A DNA stretch of 64,000 nucleotides from Sindora glabra (taxonomy: Eukaryota > Streptophyta > Magnoliopsida > Fabales > Fabaceae): positions 55,395,511 to 55,459,510 of the forward strand of contig CM035235.1 in assembly GCA_020226215.1 (NCBI GenBank), in the 5' to 3' direction. Made by a program: the position numbers and the translations under genes. Positions 51,000 to 61,495 of the stretch are shown piece after piece. How positions within the stretch are numbered: position 1 is the first letter of the stretch; the number at the start of each line of letters is the position of its first letter. The notes under the pieces were generated by a model, which worked only from the letters and a program-made list of their open reading frames with translations, ran no database searches and had not been told where the DNA came from.

Positions 51000-51950
51000 A
51001 TTCCATTGGAGCATTTGTTACCTAGTCATGGTCACCTCAACTTGAGTATTCATCATGCATGCATGAGTAATGAGAAGTTGCCTCCACCCTATGCTTCTTG
51101 ACATCAACTTTAATATATGAGTACACACTAGGTGAACTAAAGTGTTAAATGATAGCCCTAATAGCCGATGGGCTATAAGATGGGGACTGAGTTGGGCTAC
51201 CATTAACAAAAGTTCTTTGAGGATTTTGAAAATAAAATAGGCATTTTTGGAAATTATCCTAAATGTCTTTGTTTGAATGAGGTCTTCAACAATTAGAAAT
51301 AAAGTGTCTTATTTGATCACAACTAATGCAAAATTTAGCAACTTTTTTCCCTTTTTATAATATACTAATTGGGCAAGTTTTGCTTTTCCAAACTTTTCAA
51401 ATCAATCTCGGAGTGATGTTATCTGATTGCTCAAACCCTCAATATGTTTCAATTAATTCTTCACTATTAGATTTAAATTCTTTAACCTAATTTTCTAACT
51501 TATTGATTCTTGTGGATACATTCTAATAATTTCAATAAATCGTGGTGATCATTGCTTTTAGTCAAAACTGAAGTAATGACACTTAGGAAAAGAGAGTAAT
51601 TGACTTGGGTGTCCACACCTTTATTCAATATGATAGTAAGCTGCTCAAGAAAATAACCTTCAAATTTTTCTAATTCAATTTGAGAAACAATCCACATTAA
51701 TTCTAAATTGTTGACAACCAATTGCTCGTGTTCCGAACAGAAGGGTCATTTCAATTTCTTCTCTTCTTGCAATTCTGTCTCCTTATCATTACTAAAACTT
51801 TATATTAGAAAATCCTTTTTAAAATCCAAATTTTCCATGGGGAAAAATAACCCTCTCTGGCAATGAAACCAGACTCTTTTGCTTAACTGAAAAACTGCAG
51901 ATAGACTGCCTCACTGAGTAGAAGGAAATTTTCTAAGTTTCAATTTTGCA
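51000..51950 (-). pseudogene. gag remnant of retroelement E
   Basis: Minus-strand open pieces at 51721-51500 (73 codons, helical and hydrophobic with KFEGYFLEQL) and 51209-51018. Between them is a CX2CX4HX4C zinc knuckle (C-I-S-C-D-Q-I-R-H-F-I-S-N-C, 51330-51289) followed immediately by a stop. A zinc knuckle after a helical region is the usual end of gag. Several stops show decay. Confidence 0.55.
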
Positions 51951-51978
51951 AGCAATATCCAATCTCTGATAAAAAAAA

Positions 51979-52528
51979 TGAACCAAAACCACTAAGTATA
52001 ATAAGCAGGACACCACCAAACAAACAAGAACCAAAACTCTGCTAAACGCTAATTGATAATAAGCAGAAGTGCAGAACAGCACCGAACAATAATGGCAATC
52101 TCCATTGATTAACTAAAAATTCAGTCAACTATGCTTACTGAGAAAGAGGGCTTTTCCAGAATTTCAATTTTGCAGCCAACATTGAGTGGAGGAAACCAGA
52201 GCACAATCAAAGCTAAGATGGCGACAAACTTGAGGAATTATCAGTATTTTCCGGGTTTCACCCTTTATAGGACTAAAACAAAAACCAGGAATTGAAAAAG
52301 AACTTGCATCTACTCTACTGTTACACTACCGGAGCCCCCGTGCTGACCCTTTTTGTAACTGACAAGGATTTCCGATTACAGAGAACAGATGACAAGATGA
52401 ACCACAAAACTTAAATACTGATATTCTTCTTTGTCGTTGCAGATTAGAGTAGGAAAAACTCCATTGTTGGGTTGAGCTCCGATAGCAACCTCCGATCTCT
52501 AGCAGAGGCAGTGAAAGGAATTGCTACA
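51979..52528 (-). repeat. LTR of retroelement E
   Basis: 550 bp bounded by TG (51979) and CA (52528), less AT-rich than neighbours, with a TATA-like box on minus and the primer-binding site adjoining its 3' end. It is identified from these signals alone because no second copy is in the window. Confidence 0.5.
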
Positions 52529-54345
52529 TGGTTTTAGAGGGTTCTCTTCAAATTAATGATTGTCAATTGAACAAGCAGAGCTTTAATATTTTCAAGCTCA
52601 ACTAGTTTATCAAACCAACATAATTTCATATTCAAACTCATAAATTTATTACATGAATCCAGCATAGTTGAATCTTAATACAAGGATAAAAGAAGTAAAT
52701 GTATATTTTTAGAACTATCCCTTTATTTGGAATCTCAGAAATAAAATCCAATTTATTTGTAATCCAATTTTTCACATGATTCCAATTCCAAATATATTAA
52801 AATATCACTTTTCTGTTATTTCAAACAAGGAATAAAAATTGTGAGTATAACTAAACTAGATCTCAAAATAGGTAAATATAATTTATCCTAAAACAAATTA
52901 ACAGTTCAACATAATCCCTTCCCATTATCAAGAAGACCTGATTTCAGTCACGTTGACAGATGTTAATTTTACATTTATGACTATTTTATGTCCAATATGG
53001 CAATATTAGATCTATAAAACCACAAAATCTTGCACACGGGTTTAGTCTCGATGGGGACATCCCATAAAAATTGAAGCATGCATGAGTTACGAAGTCACAG
53101 AAGGTACATTGAACTACATCCATAATTTAACAAATAAATAAATTCACAGTTGATTATAGCCCTTGTCATTTACAGTTTGGCAATTGATTCCCATCATCTT
53201 TGTAGAAAATCATGTTCTAAGTTAGTTGAAGTAACTACTGAGATTAGAGCATTAACAAGTTTCTCCTCTTCTAATGAGTATTATCTCCAGGATTTAAACA
53301 TTTACTTATTAATAAATAAAATCTATCTGAAATTACGATACTTTCTACTAAACTAACACTTTATTAGTAGTGAGTTCAAAAGTTAGATTAGATCAAAATT
53401 CTGTCAGTTTTTCCAACATAAATTTGTAAGAAATAGACCAATTTGAATCATTTCCCCCTTGCTTATAGTCATTTGCACATCATATTGGTGACAGATAGGC
53501 ATGAGATTTTTTATGGGTTTCGATGCACATAAAATGATTCTAAATGGCACTCCACATAAAAAGTTTCGTATTTATTTCTTTCCGATATGATAGGAATTTA
53601 ATAATGGGGGAAGGAAAAATCCAAATTCAATCTCACGCCTCATAGTTGTTCATGCCAGATATAAATATAACTACATAATTTTACTTTGTCCTCATCATCA
53701 AATCTTGAACGTTACCACTGCAACAAGCAAATGGTAAGCAAAGCACTTGCCATATTTAACCTATACATCTCAGATTACTCCTGTTATATCTACAAAAATA
53801 TACAAAATGTGAAAGAACCTTCAGCTCGGCGGACTGAGCACCAACAAATTGAAAACGGCAGTGTGAAGGGGAAAAAATTGTAAGCATCAAAGCATCTATC
53901 AACGGGTTCATCGTTGGAGAAAAGAAAACTATGAATGTCAGGCCCAAGGGAGCTGAATTAATATATACAGATTGATCCATTTCTTGCTTCTATGAAAAAC
54001 ATATAACAAAAATGCAAATATCAAAGAAAAAGGAATAATGTAATCCTCAGAAACTCACAAGCCTCTGTACAGAAATCTCTTGATCTCAATCTACAAGTGT
54101 AATTCCTGCTTAACTGGATTATCTGCAGTACAATGATTTACGATGAAACTCAATGATAAACCAGCACAAAAATTTAGTTTCCCGCAATCACTTGGGGAAA
54201 GAATGCACAGCCCTTGACAGGTGATCTGTGATCACAAAGTCAGTAGGCTACGTGAATGCCCCATAAGAAGAAAATATTTCTATTCTTACCATAATATTGA
54301 AATCTCAGTATTACTTCCACTTGTATTTCAACAAGTAAAAAGTTG
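52529..54345. other. Unassigned spacer of mixed composition
   Basis: About 1.8 kb with no recognised coding region. The part 53640-54290 is closer to balanced composition, like a host 3' untranslated region or old repeat. Short frames on both strands (53150-53356 +, 53686-53883 +, 53980-53756 -) overlap each other and show no domain. Confidence 0.45.
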
Positions 54346-54805
54346 TGTTAGAATTTTCCATAAAGTGAGCTGCTATTAATTGGTAATTTATGATTTAATA
54401 AAAATTGACTGATTAAATATTTAGCCCAATTGTGAGACATGCATGAGACCCATTTAAAATTGTGATTTTAAAGATATGGGCTTAGCACATCTACATAGTT
54501 TAGTGTGGTTTAGCGGTTGTGTAAGCCCAAAGACTTAGTAATCCTTTTATGGGGAGGATTGCTAGGATTATAAATAAGGATTAAGGCTAGGTCCCCTCTT
54601 CACTCCTCATACACACGGTTTCTACCCATTGAGAGCTGCCACCAAAGAGAAGAGCGAAGAGGAAGATCTAGTTGAGTAGAATTCATTAGCTTTCGCTGAA
54701 TTCGATCATGGCTGTAAATCCATCAGGTAAGTAAATTCTAATTTCATATTTATGGTGGTCTAATTATCATATATGAGATCCTAAAATAAATTTAAAATTC
54801 TTACA
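54346..54805 (+). repeat. 5' LTR of copia F
   Basis: 460 bp, TGTTAGAATTTTCC to AAATTCTTACA, with TATAAATA near 54569 as its promoter TATA box and CACTCCTCATACACACG downstream where transcription probably starts. Confidence 0.85.
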
Positions 54806-54807
54806 TG

Positions 54808-54819
54808 TGGTATCAGAGC
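54808..54819 (+). other. Primer-binding site of copia F
   Basis: TGGTATCAGAGC is an exact complement to the 3' end of plant initiator methionine tRNA, the standard primer of Ty1/copia elements. It lies two bases after the LTR. Confidence 0.9.
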
Positions 54820-55504
54820 TTACGTGTATGATATTAGAACTCAAAATAATTAATTATATTTTATATTATTTTGATTGAAGATTCGTGATGAAATTTTTTA
54901 TGTATGATTCTTAAAATATAATCATACGATCAATTTATAATGTTTATTTTATATGTTTTAATGTATCATCATGAACTTTTCGTTGGAAAAGATTTTAGAT
55001 TAATTTTTTATTAGGGTTGTGGAATTAAGAAATCCTAATTTATCAATTATGTATGAAATTTTACGAAAAGCATATGTCTTTTTGTTTAGCATACTGTTCA
55101 GAATCTGCATAAAGGATTTTACGATTTTCGTCAAGTGTTTGAATTTTCGTATATATGCGTATCTAAATCGAAACTTAACTTTTTACTATATATTTATATT
55201 AATTGGATCTGGTCTTGAATCTCGTTTTGATTTAACGTGATGTTTGATAAGTATATGCGTATCTAAATCGAAAATCGTATATATGCATATATATATCGGC
55301 CTCGTTTTTCTTTTCCTTCACGCCAACGTGATTTCTTCACGCAAACGTGAAATCATGCCCTAGTGAGTGAATGTTAGTACTTTGGGTTGTCATATATATA
55401 TAAATATATATTTTGGTTGATAGGACAGTTCCTCGCGGAGATCAAGGCTAAGGTGGGTCATGCCGCTAACTAACAGGGCCAGACACGCCCTTTTGCATCT
55501 TTTA

Positions 55505-55548
<44 letters not shown>

Positions 55549-56332
55549 GAATACAATTGCAATACGTATCTCATGCAAGTATTTTCTGTATATAAGATTA
55601 TGATATTTTCCAGAAACTATAAGATTACGAAATTTTCCAGAAAAATAGAATGAAATGCTTGTGATTCTTTAAAGACATTCACTCTTCCTAATATTTTCTT
55701 TTAATTTTAATTAAATTATTTTATTTTTGGAGTGAATATAATTAGATATTATAATTATATTAATTTTAAATCTTGTTCAAGATTTTATTATGCAATAATA
55801 TTTATGGGTTCATTGAGATACATTGAGTTTTTAGCATCTCATTAGGAGTGACCCATTGTATACATATAGTTGAGTATACAAATTGAGATATTGGATAATT
55901 TACTTTTCCCAATTAAGAAAATTTTTCATTAGTAATTATAAATGCTTGGCTGCCAAAGTGGCTCATTTATAGTGATTAGTGAAATATTTTCTTATTCAGA
56001 AATCGTGGGATAGTACTAGAATTATCCTATATAATCACCTGCCCAAAGCGGGTTATTACGTAAGATAATTTTAGCATTATGACATAAGGCATCACAGATG
56101 GAAATATATCAATTTAGAAAGTCTATCTGCCTAAAAGGGATGAATTTTTTAAATTGAATATTTTCATATTAGCCTTATGAGGAGAGTACTTACTAGCATG
56201 TCATATTCTCTGCCCAAAGGGGAGAACATGATGATGCACCTAGACTCTCCAGTTATTTTAGCACATTAGGAATCGTTGCTATTCTTTTTTAAATTATCCT
56301 TTAGTTAATTGTTGCAATTTGTCTTGAACAGT
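54820..56332 (+). other. Leader of copia F
   Basis: Non-coding. It contains a short hairpin-like ACGTGATTTCTTCACGCAAACGTG region (55328-55351), a repeated GCGTATCTAAATCGAAA (near 55156 and 55257), and CTGCCCAAAGCGGG/CTGCCCAAAGGGGAG repeats near 56040 and 56210. These repeats suggest a structured RNA, but no function is claimed. Confidence 0.5.
55508..55543 (+). repeat. (ATT)n microsatellite
   Basis: Twelve or so ATT units in the leader of copia F. Confidence 0.95.
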
Positions 56333-56936
56333 GACTTTTGCTGTAAATGGCAACCAAGCTACTATTGAGATCCTACATGGATCTAATTATAAAAGATGGA
56401 ATGAAGACCTGAACAAAAGGAGTTGTTTGCCAAGTGGGATAGAGCAAATCGTATGTGTCTACATGCTATTAAGAGATCTGTCTCTGAACATCTTCTGAGT
56501 GGGTTGGATGAGATTGTGAATGCTAAAGAACTCCATGATGCTGTTAGTCAAATGTACCAAAAATCCAGTAAGTTTGAGGTTGGGAATCTTATGAGTGAGT
56601 TGACAAGCATGAAGTATGATTTTGTTGGAAATGTTAGAGACTTTATCATGAAAATGGTCCACATCAAAAACAAATTAGCTTCCCATGAAATCACCTTACC
56701 TGACAAATTTATTGTTCACCATGCCATCAATTCACTTCCTCTTAAGTTCACCCAAATTAAAACTACTTACAACACCATGAATGAAGTTTGGAGTATCAAT
56801 GATCTTATATCTAAATGTATTTCTGAAGAGGAAAAACTCAAAAGGGAGAAAAATGAGAGTGCCTTACTTACCATTAACTCTAAATCTACCTACCAGAAAA
56901 ATTTCAACAAGTCTAGGAAGTTTGGGTTAAAAGCAC
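56333..56936 (+). pseudogene. gag of copia F (UBN2 type), interrupted
   Basis: N-terminal NGSNYKRW-like pattern (ILHGSNYKRWNEDL) near 56370-56412, then a deletion and frame change, then a 171-codon open stretch from 56423 (FAKWDRANRMCLHAIKRS). It includes the UBN2-type region VRDFIMKMVHIKNKL and ends in a basic linker before the zinc knuckle. At 56937 the sequence passes into the LTR of gypsy G. The apparent last residues (to a stop at 56951-56953) are LTR sequence, not gag. Confidence 0.85.
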
Positions 56937-58501
56937 TGTTACGTGTAAAATGATTTATCAATTAGCGCAAGTGTACACTGTTGTAAACAAGTAATAAAGT
57001 GATAAGAAAGTATCGTTCCCACGAGGATTGTTTTACTAAGTACCAAAATTAATAATCCTAATACTATTTGGCAAATCGATTAGTTGGAATTGAAGCGAGT
57101 AAATAAAGATTAATGCAAAAATATTTAAAATAAAAATGAATGCAATTGGAGTAAAGATGAATATGAATAAAAGACTTAGGGATCAGACTTCACTTAACAA
57201 TTTCGGATTGAATCATCTATCTACACTAATCCAATTTTAACTTCCTTAATTGATAGTCTTGTTTTCCTAAATTAATCACTAGCCTCTTCCAAGGTCAAGT
57301 AATTCTATAACTAATTGCTAATTCACTATATTCCTATGTGAATTACAACAACTAATCATGCATTAGGATTTATGGAACTCATTAAGCCTACATAAACCAT
57401 ATGAATATATTCCTATTTCATATGCAATTTACGATTTTAATTATAGGTTCCATACACATGTATCTCCTTCCGGTCTCAACACACATATTGAGTTCATTCA
57501 AAAGGTGGCCAATTAATTGAAAGCATTAAGAACAATAATTAAAACTCAATCTAGGAAATAAAATTGAAATTAGTTTCAATAGATTAGAATTCAATCCATT
57601 ATTATCAAGTTACGTCATCACCCTAGGAAGATGAAAAATTAGAACATAATGAAATTAAAAACAAACTCAAAATAAAATAGAAACATCATCACATTCATGA
57701 TACAAACACAAGATTATAATTACAAATGCATGAGAATAGAAATACTATCCATCCATTAGGAGGTAAAACCTTCCATGTAGGAGGAAATCCTAGCCTTCCA
57801 TGTAGGAGGCAAACAAGAACTAAAAATGCATGAACTAAACTACTATCTAAGATGCATGAATCAATGAATGCTGCAAATGCTCTCTACTTCTACCTATTTA
57901 TAGATGAATGAATCAGCTGCAAGTCATAAATCTTGACCATTAGCTACCAATCACATTCTTTAGCTACCACTCATGGTCTTTAACTACCCTTCTTGATTTT
58001 TGCAGCAACAATTCTTCTGACTTGTTGGTAATTTTTCACCATGAGAATGGCAGATTTACATCTTCCTGTCAACATAGGAGTTGTAGAGATGGATCTTAAA
58101 TTTCAAATTCTGCAAAGAATTCCTAATTTTGACATTTCTATCCCAAGTTATGATCAGATTAGTAACCAAAGGTCAGATTCCGTCAAAACCACTGTTTCAT
58201 CTTCCAAGCAGAATTTGAGATCCTTAGATTCCAAACTGGGCTTTTCTTTAAACATGAAAGTTGCAGGGTTTTTTCTTAGCTTTGTAACCATATAAAGAAC
58301 AACCCAATCCAACATCTATAACTCCAGATATATCATAAAACCTGAAATAGGGTCAGAATACATCATTATCCAAAAGATTTGATTTCATTTCAAATTCAAG
58401 ACTCATTCACAAAATGCAACTAAATTTATTAAATTAAACAAGATAACATCCAAAAATGCATCATACAAGGGAAAATAAACATGTAAATATTTTACGTATC
58501 A
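56937..58501 (-). repeat. 3' LTR of gypsy G
   Basis: 1,565 bp. On minus it starts TGATACGTAAAAT; the opposite end on plus reads TGTTACGTGTAAAAT, so the terminal inverted repeat is TG[A/T]TACGT. The plus-strand segment CGTTCCCACGAGGATTG (57015-57031) is a feature commonly met near the ends of such plant LTRs. A small plus-strand frame (58041-58295) has no domain and is not considered a gene. Confidence 0.8.
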
Positions 58502-58516
58502 AATTCCCCCACACTT
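58502..58516 (-). other. Polypurine tract of gypsy G
   Basis: On minus, AAGTGTGGGGGAATT directly precedes the LTR start TGATACG. This is the plus-strand primer site for reverse transcription. Near-copies occur upstream at 59175-59161 and 59800-59783. Confidence 0.8.
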
Positions 58517-59925
58517 AGCTTTTGGATGTCCTCGGACAAACACAAAATAGAAGAAAACTAATATTAATACTAATACTAATACTAATCTACCCATGAGATA
58601 AAAAGTACAAAAACATAAGAAAGATAATTAAAGTACAAAGATATCATAGCATTCATGAATCAACAAATCTTGACATATAAAATCAAAAAGGGATTGTAAC
58701 TTCATTTGAGAAGGATTGAACCAGAATGATATAATCATTGCAACTCTTCCTCTCTCAAGTGTTTATGGGCAAGTGTTTCACTCAAATTCATCCTATCAAA
58801 GATTGCACTACCATAGGCTTGCATAAATTCTCAATCTCCACTACCTGATTTACATGCACACTTCAAATCAAAAGATCTTATTAAGGGTTGTAATGAGGCC
58901 AAGGTAAAGGAAAGATAAAACAGGAATATGAAAGGCTAAAGTAAGGAGAAAAATTAATAGAGCAATTAAAATATGAGTAATCTCTAAATAATTTTATAGC
59001 AGCCCACAATTCAAATTCAAGTACACATCAATTTCTCTCTTTTTCTCTTTTTTTTATATATATATATTTTTTTGAACTATTTTTTTTCTTTTTTTTTCTT
59101 TCTTTCTTTCTTTTTTTTTTTTAAGGAAAACCCTTGCAACTTTGAAGTTAATAATACATATTCCCCCACACTTTGTCAAAAACCCATTGTTCAAAGATTC
59201 AAATGCTCTACTAATCCCTAGGGTTAAGTAAAAACAATTGATATTTCATTAAATGACATATTAATGGGTTAAAGCAAAGAAACGGTTAATTAGTCTCAAA
59301 GGGGTTTATCAATGGTAAAACTGCAGGGTTGGCTATTTAGTTCTAACTGAGGAAAAAAATGCCTTTATCATATCTGAGTATGCATGTAAATTGTAATCTC
59401 AACCAGATTTTATGCAAGTTCTAGAGTGACAACTTAACAGGTGAATATCATACATAAGAAATATAATACTGATTCAACAAATAGGCTCAAAATCTCACGG
59501 TTAAATGTTTCCAACTCAATCCAACTCAAAATCCATTACCAAACCCATCAATTCTAAGAAGAAAGTTGTTCAATCATGCTATGAAATTTTTTAAAATTGT
59601 TGAAAAGAACCTAATAAGCAGGAAAATATTTCTTTATTTTTTTTATTTTTTTTTAGGATGCGTATCAAGAGCAAAAAATAACTCTTTACTCGGCCATCCC
59701 TTTTTTTTATATATAATAAATCTTATGGTTTTACTACCAAAAAATCCTAAAAAGTAAATTTTTTTTAAAAAAATTTTTTTTTAATCCCCCCCACACTTAG
59801 TGCAGACATTGTCCCCAATGTCTTCAGTAGATTAGCAGAAAGGGTTTATTAAAAGGAAATGCATAAGCAACTCACACATAAAAGAAATTTTGGGAGTAAA
59901 ACCATAAGAGTAAAGAAAGTTACAA
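58517..59925 (-). other. 3' non-coding region of gypsy G
   Basis: 1.4 kb without coding frames between the LOG-like ORF and the polypurine tract. It contains T-rich/A-rich simple runs (59040-59125, 59640-59660, 59757-59782), a short (ACTAAT)n near 58557-58586, and two additional polypurine-like AAGTGTGGGGG motifs. Confidence 0.7.
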
Positions 59926-60597
59926 CTAGAGAGTAGTGTCGGGCTTATGCTTTTGACTGTTGGTCGGAGATTGCCAATCTATCTTTTTCACTGATGGATC
60001 TGGTTTAGGTGTATAGCTTTGTAGTTGGTCAATCAGTTGATCAGTAGTTGAGGCAGACATTATGGCACGGCGAGTCGCTTGGGGTATGAATCCTTGTTCC
60101 ACAGCTTGATCTAAAAAAGATAACAAACTATCATAAAAACCATTAACATTTAATAAACCTACTGGCTTCTGATGAAAGTTCAAGTTAATCCAATATGCAA
60201 TGCTGAAAATTCCATCTAATGCTTCTAAACCACCAGGTAAAGCAATAAAGGCTTCAGCACTGTGAAGCATACATCCAATACGTTCAGGCAAGTTTGAAAC
60301 CTTTAATGTTTTACCGATGGCGTATTTCTTATCATCTAAACCATTCACAAGGATACTCAGTCTTTTGCTTCCTCTGATGTAGGCAGAAAATGCTACATTT
60401 CCTTTTAAGCTATTAAGCCCTCCTCTATACATACAGGTAATCTTTCTAGCAGCTAATGCATGACCAAGTTCAGTTGCTACTGTCAGAAATTCTTTATTCT
60501 TTCCAGCATAAGATTCACCAAAAACACAGATAGATTTAAATCTACATTTTGATAGTTTCTCAACCTCTTCCTCTTCCTTGCTCTCACCTTCAGACAT
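59926..60597 (-). CDS. LOG-family (cytokinin phosphoribohydrolase-like) ORF carried by gypsy G
   Basis: 223 residues, uninterrupted. LOG enzymes release free cytokinin bases from their riboside monophosphates. The family fold is visible: SICVFGESYAGKN (22-34) for the first strand-loop, CMYRGGLNSLKG (55-66) for the YGGGSxGLMG nucleotide loop, ER at 105-106 for the conserved Arg of the ERKAxM motif, FIALPGG (117-123), and KPVGLLNVNGFYD (144-156), which is nearly the plant LOG consensus. The signature PGGxGTxxE reads PGGLEALDG (121-129): Gly-Thr became Glu-Ala and the catalytic Glu became Gly. Either activity is lost or the protein has a new role. The N-terminus is acidic (EEEEVEK). It lies downstream of pol in the same orientation and a TTTCAG acceptor-like site is 18 bases before the ATG. 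It probably derives from host cDNA captured by the element, since no intron is present. ORF and family are solid; expression is unknown. Confidence 0.85.
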   Translation of the reverse strand: MSEGESKEEEEVEKLSKCRFKSICVFGESYAGKNKEFLTVATELGHALAARKITCMYRGGLNSLKGNVAFSAYIRGSKRLSILVNGLDDKKYAIGKTLKVSNLPERIGCMLHSAEAFIALPGGLEALDGIFSIAYWINLNFHQKPVGLLNVNGFYDSLLSFLDQAVEQGFIPQATRRAIMSASTTDQLIDQLQSYTPKPDPSVKKIDWQSPTNSQKHKPDTTL

Positions 60598-60927
60598 TTT
60601 TGCAAAGTGTGATTGCTGAAATGCATTCTTATAGCAGAAACAAAGAAATCACGTAAATCAAATAATATCAAAAAAAGATAAAAAATGTTGTGCAAAACTG
60701 ACAAGTGTAATGATGGCGTGAACAAAGTAGAATACGGAATGTAAAGAAAGTCAAAAAGATGTTGAAAAGGTAAACTTAAAAAGAAGAGAAATGTACAGAA
60801 AGTTAAAAAGCAGCTGTAAAGATAAAAAGATAAAGGAAAAGTAAAGCAGACAAACATATGTACAGTAGTTGTGATTATGGCTCACATCTTCCTCTGATTT
60901 TTCGTTCAGTAACGGCTTAAACGGCTT
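60598..60927 (-). other. Spacer between the two accessory ORFs of gypsy G
   Basis: 330 bases, pyrimidine-rich on the minus strand, ending in GAATGCATTTCAG (AG at 60617-60616) 18 bases before the LOG-like ATG. It has the features of a 3' splice site: a T/C-rich tract followed by CAG with no nearer AG. A frame through it (60857-60483) consists of T-rich codons and overlaps the LOG start, so it is not considered real. Confidence 0.5.
60616..60617 (-). promoter_or_regulatory. Candidate splice acceptor before the LOG-like ORF
   Basis: AG of GCATTTCAG on minus, preceded by a T-rich stretch. The ATG at 60597 follows after 18 bases. Spliced subgenomic RNAs are one proposed way for plant retroelements to express genes downstream of pol. 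No donor can be assigned because the element's 5' leader is outside the window. Confidence 0.4.
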
Positions 60928-61476
60928 CTATGAGCCGAGGATTTGCTTCCCATCCAATTTTCTTATAAACTGACAAACAGGGTCTTTTACAGTCAGATCC
61001 CCAAGACTGTAGCACTCCTTTTCTGTATTGAATAAGTTCATTAAATCAAGAAGAACAGCATGAACATCTCCGCTAGGATGTGTCTCAAGAGTCTGAATGA
61101 TATCATCCAATGACTCTTTACTTAGTCCATCCTTTATGAATCGGATTTTGTCCTCTCGATTTACTGAAATCATTCCTTTATTCCTACAGAGCTTATTACA
61201 ATTCCACCTTGCACACTTATGACAAACTCTCATTCTTTTAGCTCTTCTCTTTTTAGAGTAAGAACTTCTTCCCATACCTGGCATACGTCTAACAAATGAT
61301 TCATTAAACTCACCTTCTAAACGTACCTTAGCTTCAATAATCCAACGTATATCTTCGGGAAGACCCAAACGCTTAAATGCCTTCATTCTTTCAAATTGGC
61401 AGTTGTAGATTTTCCTGAGCACATCTTTAGGAAGAGTAGGGAATCTTCTTTTAAGCTTTACAAGGGATTCCTCCAT
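60928..61476 (-). CDS. Basic Cys4 protein, viral nucleic-acid-binding-protein-like, in gypsy G
   Basis: 182 residues, uninterrupted. The middle part has GRSSYSKKRRAKRMRV (69-84), a basic nuclear-signal-like run, followed at once by CX2CX4CX3C (C85, C88, C93, C97) and then a segment with SVN and FIKDGLS (104-119). In this order, and with CHKC at the first pair, it resembles the small cysteine-rich nucleic-acid-binding proteins made from the 3' genes of carlaviruses and related flexuous plant viruses, several of which suppress RNA silencing. This is recognition by pattern from memory of the family, not a search result. Residues 1-60 are helical and charged (LPKDVLRKIYNCQFERM), and the C-terminal 60 look helical and acidic. 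It sits 186 bases after pol, in the same orientation, with a TTTCAG 17 bases before the ATG. It could alternatively be a retroelement-specific zinc-ribbon protein. Confidence 0.75.
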   Translation of the reverse strand: MEESLVKLKRRFPTLPKDVLRKIYNCQFERMKAFKRLGLPEDIRWIIEAKVRLEGEFNESFVRRMPGMGRSSYSKKRRAKRMRVCHKCARWNCNKLCRNKGMISVNREDKIRFIKDGLSKESLDDIIQTLETHPSGDVHAVLLDLMNLFNTEKECYSLGDLTVKDPVCQFIRKLDGKQILGS

Positions 61477-61493
61477 GATGAGAATGATGAAAA

Positions 61494-61495
61494 CT
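61494..61495 (-). promoter_or_regulatory. Candidate splice acceptor before the Cys4 ORF
   Basis: AG of CTTATAATTTCAG on minus, with a CT-rich tract further upstream (61520-61575). The Cys4 ORF's ATG at 61476 follows after 17 bases, almost the same arrangement as at the LOG-like ORF. Confidence 0.4.

Larger units (their letters stand above)
50700..52528 (-). mobile_element. LTR retroelement E, 5' part only
   Basis: On minus: an LTR (52528-51979), a primer-binding-like stretch TTATCAGAGATTGG (51972-51959), then a gag-like region reaching CCHC at 51330-51289 and fading out by about 50700. No protease, RT or second LTR is present, so the element is truncated. The superfamily is not certain. The LTR contains CTATAAAGGG-type TATA sequence near 52270, consistent with a promoter. 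Confidence 0.6.
54346..56936 (+). mobile_element. Ty1/copia element F, cut by gypsy G
   Basis: 5' LTR 54346-54805, perfect primer-binding site TGGTATCAGAGC at 54808-54819, a 1.5-kb leader and gag starting about 56333. Element G interrupts gag at 56936, so pol and the 3' LTR must lie beyond the right edge of the window if they survive. The intact primer-binding site suggests a younger insertion than A-D. Confidence 0.85.

Noticed and set aside
58041..58295. 84-codon plus-strand frame
   Set aside because: It lies inside the gypsy G LTR, antisense to the element, with no recognised domain.
60483..60857. 124-codon minus-strand frame between the two accessory ORFs
   Set aside because: It is a T-rich composition artefact overlapping the start of the well-supported LOG-like ORF in another frame.
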